Origin: DASQFY01 sp036397815 | GTDB taxonomy: Bacteria; Chloroflexota; Limnocylindria; QHBO01 | NCBI GenBank assembly: GCA_036397815.1 | Contig: DASWIE010000122.1 | Location: 1-5,947, forward strand | Direction of reading: 5' to 3' | Length of the DNA: 5,947 nucleotides | Part shown: positions 1-3,417 of the stretch, in pieces | Layout of the letters: every line of letters begins with the position of its first letter | Numbering within the stretch: position 1 is the stretch's first letter | The notes under the pieces: generated by a model | The model's database searches: none | Seen by the model: the letters and a program-made list of their open reading frames with translations, nothing else | What the model was told of the DNA's origin: nothing | Position numbers and translations under genes: made by a program

Positions 1-1413
1 CGGCCGATGCTGATGATCGGGATCGGCATCTTCCTGGCCGGCTCGCTCCTGTCTGCGCTCTCCCAGGAGATGTGGCAGCTCATCCTGTTCCGCGGCATCC
101 AGGGCGTGGGCGCGGGCGCCCTCTTCCCGATCAGCCTGGCCGTGATCGGCGACATCTTCAGCCCGCGTGAGCGCGGCCGCTACCAGGGCTTCTTCGGCGC
201 CGTCTTCGCGATCGCCATGCTGGTCGGCCCATTCATCGGAGGCTTCCTGACTGACAACGTGGGCTGGCACTGGATCTTCCTGGTCAACCTGCCGGTCGGG
301 GCGGTGGCGCTAGCGGTCATCTGGCGCCTGCTTCCCAGGATCAGCCATCCGGAGCGGGTGATCTCGATCGACTACCTGGGCGCCGCAGCATTCACGGCAG
401 CGATCGTCCCGATCATGCTGGGCCTCACCAACAAGCAGGGCGGCGAATGGACCGATCCGGCGGTCGGCGGCCTCCTGCTCCTCGGCGCTGCCATGCTCGG
501 CGCCTTCATCTGGATCGAGACCTGGGCTCGCGATCCCATCCTTCACCTGGGGCTCTTCCGCAACCGGGCATTCGCCGCCTCGGTCGCCGCCACCTCGATG
601 ATCAGCTTCGGGTTCTTCGGCGGCATCGTCTTCATTCCGCTCTGGTTCCAGGCGGTCCTCGGCTCGTCGGCGACCGAGTCCGGCTACCAGATCCTGCCGA
701 TGATGGCGGGGCTGATGATCGGCTCCATCGGCAGCGGCCAGATCGTGAGCCGTACCGGACGCTACAAGTGGCTGATGGTGGCCGGCATGCTGACCGCGGG
801 TCTTGGGATCCTGCTGCTGACGCAGCTCGGCGCAGATACGCCGATCACCACGGTGTGGCTCTGGCTGGCGATCATGGGCCTGGGCATCGGCCCGTCGATG
901 GCCGTCTTCACCATCGTGGTCCAGAATGCCGTGCCCTTCCGCGAGATGGGCGTGGCGACCAGCGCCCTGACCTTCTTCCGTCAGATCGGCGGCTCGATCG
1001 GCCTGGCGATCGCCGGCACCGTGTTCGGCTCCACATTGCTGGCCGAGATCCCGCGGCAGCTGTCGAGTGCGGGCCTGCCGGCACAGGTCGTCGGCCAGCT
1101 CGGCTCGTCGCAGGCCTTCTCGCAACGGGAGGTGACCAGCGTCGGCGTGAACCTTGGTGCGCAGATCCTCGCCCAGGTGCCCGCCCCGCTACGGGCGACC
1201 GTCGAGCCATTGATTCCGGGGATCGTGCAGGGCATCCACGAGGCGATCTCGCTGGCGATCGGCAGCGCCCTCTGGTTCGGCGTCGCGGCAGCCATCGTGG
1301 CTGCCGTGCTGACCGTGCTGGTGCTGCCCGAGCTGCCGCTGCGGGCCCAGGCCGGCGAGGCGCAGAAGCGTAGCGAGGCGGACGGGCCTGCTCCGATGGC
1401 CGCCTTCGACTGA
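1..1413 (+). CDS. MFS multidrug exporter, DHA2 (EmrB/QacA-like) family, 5'-truncated
   Basis: Inner-membrane proton-driven drug exporter of the 14-helix DHA2 family; substrate not predictable. The frame is open from base 1, so the gene starts upstream. Residues are counted from the Met codon at 7. The fragment holds about 12 hydrophobic helices (roughly 1-20, 24-46, 60-82, 88-107, 121-140, 152-171, 189-215, 228-247, 254-273, 281-305, 318-344, 418-441), so about the first two helices and the loop-2/3 motif A are missing. Family motifs seen: motif B RGIQGVGAG at 29-37, antiporter motif C from G64 through GPFIGG at 74-79, the conserved WIFLVNLPVG at 89-98, and FFRQIGGSIGLAIAGTVF at 323-340. The loop of about 70 residues before the last helix is usual in DHA2 proteins. 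The tail after helix 14 is short and ends at a TGA at 1411-1413. The truncation comes from the window edge, not mutation. Family assignment is firm; being a drug pump is an inference from family. Confidence 0.93.
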   Translation, partial: RPMLMIGIGIFLAGSLLSALSQEMWQLILFRGIQGVGAGALFPISLAVIGDIFSPRERGRYQGFFGAVFAIAMLVGPFIGGFLTDNVGWHWIFLVNLPVGAVALAVIWRLLPRISHPERVISIDYLGAAAFTAAIVPIMLGLTNKQGGEWTDPAVGGLLLLGAAMLGAFIWIETWARDPILHLGLFRNRAFAASVAATSMISFGFFGGIVFIPLWFQAVLGSSATESGYQILPMMAGLMIGSIGSGQIVSRTGRYKWLMVAGMLTAGLGILLLTQLGADTPITTVWLWLAIMGLGIGPSMAVFTIVVQNAVPFREMGVATSALTFFRQIGGSIGLAIAGTVFGSTLLAEIPRQLSSAGLPAQVVGQLGSSQAFSQREVTSVGVNLGAQILAQVPAPLRATVEPLIPGIVQGIHEAISLAIGSALWFGVAAAIVAAVLTVLVLPELPLRAQAGEAQKRSEADGPAPMAAFD

Positions 1414-1417
1414 CGGC

Positions 1418-1443
1418 GGCGCCAGGCTACGGCGCCAGGCTAC
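1418..1443. repeat. perfect 13-bp tandem duplication upstream of pncA
   Basis: GGCGCCAGGCTAC occurs at 1418-1430 and again at 1431-1443, and a third copy begins with GGC at 1444-1446. GGCGCC is self-complementary, so the two copies can also pair as a 6-bp stem (1418-1423 with 1431-1436) over a 7-nt loop just after the exporter stop codon. No T-run follows, so it is a poor intrinsic terminator. It lies 8 bp before the proposed pncA -10 box and could be an operator, a weak stop signal or a slippage product. Confidence 0.85.
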
Positions 1444-1451
1444 GGCATCGG

Positions 1452-1457
1452 TATCAT
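1452..1457 (+). promoter_or_regulatory. putative -10 box of a leaderless pncA promoter
   Basis: TATCAT, matching TANNNT and 5 of 6 bases of TATAAT, stands exactly 6 nt before the pncA ATG. This places transcription start at about the A of the ATG, so the mRNA would have no leader. No Shine-Dalgarno stands before the ATG, as expected for leaderless translation. No convincing -35 box is seen; the 17-bp position reads ACGGCG. The same arrangement recurs at 3358. Confidence 0.5.
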
Positions 1458-1463
1458 CGGTCC

Positions 1464-2054
1464 ATGGCCGACTACGACTCGACCACCGCCCTGGTGGTGG
1501 TCGACGTCCAGAACGACTTCGCCGATCCGGACGGAAGCCTCTCTGTCAAACGCGCCGGCCGGATCCTGCCGCGGGTCAACGCGCAGGTCGAGCGAGCCAT
1601 CGCGGCCGGGGCCCTGGTGGCCTACACCCAGGACTGGCATCCGGGGTCCACGCCGCACTTCGCCAAGGACGGCGGCATCTGGCCGGTGCACTGCGTGGCG
1701 GGCAGCTGGGGGGCGGAGCTGCATCGGGACCTGATCGTGAAGGGACCGGTTGTTCGTAAGGGGAGCAATGGCGAGGACGGCTACTCCGGCTTCACGATGC
1801 GCGACCCGACCAGCGGCGAGGAGCGGCCGACGGAGCTGGAGGACCTGCTGCGCGAGCAGGGCGTGGCACGGGTCGTCGTCTGTGGCCTGGCGACCGACTA
1901 TTGCGTCAATGCCACCGCGCTCGACGCACAGCGGCTCGGCTTCGAGACAGAGGTCCTGACCAGCGCGATCGCGGCCGTCGACCTGCATCCAGGCGACGGC
2001 GATCGGGCACTGGGCGAGATGGCGGCCGCCGGAGTCCGCGTGTCGAGCGGCTGA
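1464..2054 (+). CDS. pncA: nicotinamidase PncA (isochorismatase-like hydrolase)
   Basis: Cytoplasmic enzyme hydrolysing nicotinamide to nicotinate plus ammonia, feeding the Preiss-Handler route of NAD salvage; homologues also activate pyrazinamide. The 196 residues fit the family length (about 180-215). The catalytic triad is visible: D14 in VVVDVQNDF, K99 in VVRKGSNG, and nucleophile C147 in GLATDYCV. The metal site is D57 and H59 (QDWHPGS), H65 and H76 (WPVHCVAGS). YSGF at 107-110 matches the conserved stretch after the catalytic lysine. The ATG at 1464 is chosen because it puts the DVQNDF strand about 10 residues in, as usual, and lies 6 nt after a TATCAT box. It follows the exporter by 50 bp, probably under its own promoter, and converges with the small membrane-protein gene. 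Its residues match nicotinamidase better than other isochorismatase-like hydrolases. Confidence 0.93.
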   Translation: MADYDSTTALVVVDVQNDFADPDGSLSVKRAGRILPRVNAQVERAIAAGALVAYTQDWHPGSTPHFAKDGGIWPVHCVAGSWGAELHRDLIVKGPVVRKGSNGEDGYSGFTMRDPTSGEERPTELEDLLREQGVARVVVCGLATDYCVNATALDAQRLGFETEVLTSAIAAVDLHPGDGDRALGEMAAAGVRVSSG

Positions 2055-2069
2055 TCCCCTTCGCGCCTC

Positions 2070-2258
2070 TCAGCGACGGCGGATGCTCCAGCCGGCGAGG
2101 GCAATTCCGGCGACCACCATGCCGGAGCCGATGAAGATCCAGGTGCGGTCGCTGGTCATGTAGCTGGGGGGTGCGAAGGGCAGGTTGAGCCCCTGCGCGA
2201 CGAAGACGGCGCCGGTCAGCGCACCGATCGCCCCGAGCACGATTCCGGCGGTCCGCAT
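2070..2258 (-). CDS. small two-helix membrane protein, unknown function
   Basis: From the ATG at 2258 the product has 62 residues. A first hydrophobic helix covers about 3-24 (AGIVLGAIGALTGAVFVAQG). A short loop with GLNLPFAPPSYMTSDRTW follows, then a second helix at about 39-57 and a basic RRR end. The layout, helix, then a loop ending SxMTxDxxW, then helix, resembles small uncharacterised membrane proteins I have seen in high-GC bacteria; function unknown. Third codon positions are almost all G or C on this strand, which supports real coding. The frame stays open upstream to an ATG at 2426 (118 residues), but that extension is not hydrophobic and overlaps the promoter region of the divergent zinc-ribbon gene, so I reject it. 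An ATG at 2273 is a close alternative start. No clear ribosome-binding site precedes either; a TATGCT lies 10 nt before the ATG at 2258. It converges on pncA across 15 bp. Confidence 0.72.
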   Translation of the reverse strand: MRTAGIVLGAIGALTGAVFVAQGLNLPFAPPSYMTSDRTWIFIGSGMVVAGIALAGWSIRRR

Positions 2259-2311
2259 GGTGGGTATGAGCATACCGATCGGCGCGGGTTGGACGGGACC
2301 ATCGGGCTCTC

Positions 2312-2339
2312 TTGCGTCCAAACAGGTTGTGGGTATACT
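2312..2339 (+). promoter_or_regulatory. putative sigma-70-type promoter of the zinc-ribbon gene
   Basis: TTGCGT (2312-2317) and TATACT (2334-2339) are separated by 16 bp. The -10 box matches 5 of 6 consensus bases and the -35 box has the key TTG. Transcription would start near 2346, giving a leader of about 150 nt before the GTG at 2498. The divergent membrane-protein gene begins about 50 bp away on the other side. Confidence 0.5.
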
Positions 2340-2391
2340 CGCGCGCAGTCGGGCCCAGAGAGCGGCGCCAGCAGCCTTCCACTCCCCTCCC

Positions 2392-2475
2392 ACCACGTCC
2401 ATCGTCGGCTCACGGGGTAGCGGCAAGACCCGTGGCCGGCGTCGATTCGAGGCGAAGGAAATCCCCCGACGTGGT
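2392..2475 (+). promoter_or_regulatory. candidate structured leader of the zinc-ribbon gene
   Basis: Within the predicted leader, ACCACGT (2392-2398) is perfectly complementary to ACGTGGT (2469-2475) and could close a domain of about 84 nt. Inside it are a hairpin CACGGG/CCCGTG (2411-2416 with 2429-2434, 12-nt loop) and a small one TTCG/CGAA (2446-2449 with 2453-2456). The 3' arm can pair instead with CGTCGG (2403-2408 with 2466-2471) or CGTCG (2440-2444 with 2467-2471), so alternative folds exist. The domain ends 9 nt before the Shine-Dalgarno. I recognise no known riboswitch consensus, and chance complementarity is common in GC-rich DNA. Confidence 0.3.
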
Positions 2476-2484
2476 AACTATCGC

Positions 2485-2490
2485 AGGAGG
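2485..2490 (+). promoter_or_regulatory. strong Shine-Dalgarno of the zinc-ribbon gene, possibly masked
   Basis: AGGAGG is a perfect Shine-Dalgarno sequence 7 nt before the GTG at 2498, and it fixes that GTG as the start. It is followed directly by CCTCC (2493-2497). GGAG (2486-2489) can pair with CTCC (2494-2497) over a GGTC loop, hiding the site next to the start codon. Confidence 0.85.
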
Positions 2491-2497
2491 GTCCTCC

Positions 2498-2845
2498 GTG
2501 GCCTACACCGATCAGGTGCTCACCTGTGCGGATTGCGGGATCGACTTCGTCTTCTCCGCATCCGAGCAGGAATTCTTCGCGCAGAAGGGATTCACCTCTG
2601 CGCCCAAGCGCTGTCCCTCCTGCCGGGCACAGCGTCGCGCCAGTGGCGGCGGCAGCAGCTACGGCGGCGGCAGCAGCTACGGCAACGGCGGTGGGTACAG
2701 CGGCGGTGGCGGCTACAGTCGCGGCCCGCGCGAGATGTTCGACACGGTCTGCGCACGATGCGGCAAGGACACCCAGGTCCCCTTCCGCCCGACCGGCGCG
2801 CGGCCGGTCTACTGCAGCGACTGCTTCCGGCTGGTTCGCGGCTAG
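2498..2845 (+). CDS. double zinc-ribbon protein (zf-trcl plus CxxC-x17-CxxC)
   Basis: A 115-residue soluble protein, probably binding two zinc ions; its cellular role is unknown. The first ribbon is C10-x2-C13 and C39-x2-C42, with the FFAQKGF segment typical of the probable zinc-ribbon domain (zf-trcl). The second is C85-x2-C88, a spacer of exactly 17 residues, then C106-x2-C109, matching the small CxxC-x17-CxxC domain. Between them, about 50-75 is almost only Gly, Ser and Tyr with a perfect GGGSSY duplication, so likely a flexible linker. All eight cysteines are present. The GTG start is set by AGGAGG 7 nt upstream and removes a non-conserved, proline- and arginine-rich upstream frame. A sigma-70-like promoter and a leader of about 150 nt precede it. 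Such ribbons suggest nucleic-acid or protein binding, but no partner is indicated by the neighbours. Confidence 0.88.
   Translation: MAYTDQVLTCADCGIDFVFSASEQEFFAQKGFTSAPKRCPSCRAQRRASGGGSSYGGGSSYGNGGGYSGGGGYSRGPREMFDTVCARCGKDTQVPFRPTGARPVYCSDCFRLVRG
2645..2680 (+). repeat. perfect 18-bp tandem duplication in the linker
   Basis: Two identical 18-bp units (2645-2662 and 2663-2680) each encode GGGSSY in frame in the zinc-ribbon protein. Identity extends to every third codon position, pointing to recent duplication or slippage. Degenerate units continue to about 2725 (GNGGGYSGGGGYSRG). Confidence 0.9.
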
Positions 2846-2864
2846 GCCCCGCATCGGTCCTGCG

Positions 2865-2947
2865 CGGTCGTGAATGCCCGGGAGTAGCACTGGGAGTGCT
2901 GTAACCGACTGGTTTCGGGCGGAATGCGTCACGGGCAGTACTGACCG
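2865..2947 (+). ncRNA. candidate folded RNA element after the zinc-ribbon gene
   Basis: Nested complementary segments are present: CGGT/ACCG (2865-2868 with 2944-2947), CGTGA/TCACG (2869-2873 with 2929-2933) and GCCCG/CGGGC (2876-2880 with 2916-2920). Inside lie two hairpins: AGCAC/GTGCT (2886-2890 with 2896-2900) and AACC/GGTT (2903-2906 with 2911-2914). Together they give a three-way-junction shape. It begins 20 nt after the zinc-ribbon stop, so it could be a 3' UTR structure or a separate RNA. It matches no family I know, and the helices are short. Confidence 0.27.
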
Positions 2948-3005
2948 TTCATAACGAAGCACATATGCGCAAGAACTCCGTTGCTAGTAGCACCGGCAGT
3001 GCTGT
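2883..3005. repeat. pair of near-identical 20-bp dyads, 103 bp apart
   Basis: Copy 1 is 2883-2902 and copy 2 is 2986-3005, with 18 of 20 bases identical. The shared form is AGTAGCAC-Y-GG-S-AGTGCTGT. Copy 1 contains the perfect dyad AGCACT-GGG-AGTGCT (2886-2900). In copy 2 the inner T is C, leaving 5-bp perfect arms. The arms look like operator half-sites or RNA hairpins. Confidence 0.75.
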
Positions 3006-3057
3006 GTGCTCTGCGGCCGCATCGGTCACCAAAGGGTGCGCGAGGGAGCTTCCGAGG

Positions 3058-3110
3058 GCCACCCGCCGATGGTGGCGGGGCGGCGTTGTTGCCCCGCGCT
3101 TCAAGCGCGG
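3058..3110. repeat. cluster of overlapping inverted repeats
   Basis: Three inverted repeats follow each other: GCCACC/GGTGGC (3058-3063 with 3071-3076, 7-nt loop), GCGGGGC/GCCCCGC (3075-3081 with 3091-3097, 9-nt loop), and CCGCGCTT/AAGCGCGG (3094-3101 with 3103-3110, one central base). Neighbouring stems share bases 3075-3076 and 3094-3097, so they cannot all form fully at once. No T-run follows. Confidence 0.7.
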
Positions 3111-3200
3111 AATGCCGCGACGGGGCGATCGTTTCCCACTGAATTCCGCAAATGATCGCGCGGTGAGCATTACGGACTTCGGAGGCGCGATTCCCGCGGC

Positions 3201-3230
3201 GGCCGGTCACCGGCCACGCTCAGGATGAGC
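3201..3230. repeat. palindrome plus adjacent short hairpin
   Basis: GGCCGGT-C-ACCGGCC (3201-3215) is a perfect 7-bp-arm palindrome, immediately followed by GCTCA-GGA-TGAGC (3218-3230). As RNA both would form small stems. There is no T-rich tail, so they are not classical terminators for either strand. Confidence 0.65.
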
Positions 3231-3357
3231 CCCTTGGGCGGCCGAAACAGCCCTGCGACCTCGCTAACGCTCATGTGACGCGCATTTGCGAAGACCTTGG
3301 CGGACTTCGGCCCGCCGTTGCGACTGAAGGCGCGCGAGCTCCCATGACGGCCGCCCG

Positions 3358-3363
3358 TATGAT
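3358..3363 (+). promoter_or_regulatory. putative -10 box of the tkt-tal operon
   Basis: TATGAT (5 of 6 bases of TATAAT) lies exactly 6 nt before a GTG at 3370, the same spacing as the TATCAT box and ATG of pncA. Start of transcription is predicted near 3370. A consensus -35 box is not evident (CGAGCT at the 17-bp position). The resulting tkt leader would be about 44 nt. Confidence 0.45.
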
Positions 3364-3369
3364 GGTCGC

Positions 3370-3417
3370 GTGCACCACGGTTGGCAGAGAACCTGCGGGG
3401 CCTGGATGACGAGATGA
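3370..3417 (+). CDS. possible leaderless 15-codon mini-ORF overlapping tkt start
   Basis: A GTG at the predicted transcription start opens a short frame, MHHGWQRTCGAWMTR, that ends in TGA at 3415-3417. Its stop overlaps the tkt ATG (3414-3416) as ATGA, the classic arrangement for translational coupling by termination and re-initiation. The tkt ATG has only a weak Shine-Dalgarno match (GGA at 3404-3406), so coupling could matter. The peptide has two Trp and two His but no run of one amino acid like known attenuation leaders. It may be chance: a random short frame is easy to find, and everything depends on the predicted promoter. Confidence 0.3.
   Translation: MHHGWQRTCGAWMTR

Larger units (their letters stand above)
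2846..3369. other. intergenic region of over 500 bp, no convincing gene, rich in dyads
   Basis: No frame here has both a supported start and protein-like sequence. Third-position GC bias is weaker than in the flanking genes, and parts (about 2945-2990 and 3125-3175) are visibly less GC-rich. The stretch holds a twice-occurring 20-bp dyad, a possible folded RNA at 2865-2947, a hairpin cluster at 3058-3110, palindromes at 3201-3230, and finally the tkt promoter. It may contain a non-coding RNA, regulatory sites, or decayed or repetitive DNA. No T-rich intrinsic terminator is visible after the zinc-ribbon gene. Confidence 0.6.

Noticed and set aside
2055..2069. Bidirectional terminator between pncA and the small membrane-protein gene
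   Set aside because: The 15-bp gap has no inverted repeat or T/A runs; termination here would need another mechanism such as Rho.
2259..2426. 118-residue version of the minus-strand membrane protein
   Set aside because: The added residues are polar and unlike the compact two-helix layout, and they run over the opposite promoter at 2312-2339.
2312..2497. N-terminal extension of the zinc-ribbon protein
   Set aside because: The frame is open upstream, but the sequence is Arg/Pro-rich and unlike the family. It overlaps the promoter, and AGGAGG clearly marks the GTG at 2498.
2883..2902. CIRCE heat-shock operator (HrcA site)
   Set aside because: The half-sites resemble TTAGCACTC and GAGTGCTAA, but the gap is 3 bp rather than 9 and the outer bases differ. 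No chaperone gene is adjacent.
2929..3210. Minus-strand 93-codon frame in the gap
   Set aside because: Composition is irregular, no start signal is seen, and it overlaps the dyads; better explained as non-coding.
2965..3228. Plus-strand 87-codon frame in the gap
   Set aside because: No ribosome-binding site or -10 box fits its ATG, third-position GC is lower than in the real genes, and the sequence crosses the hairpin cluster without any domain.
3381..3413. TTG at 3381 as transketolase start
   Set aside because: It adds 11 residues with no counterpart in the family and has no ribosome-binding site. The ATG at 3414 fits the family N-terminus.
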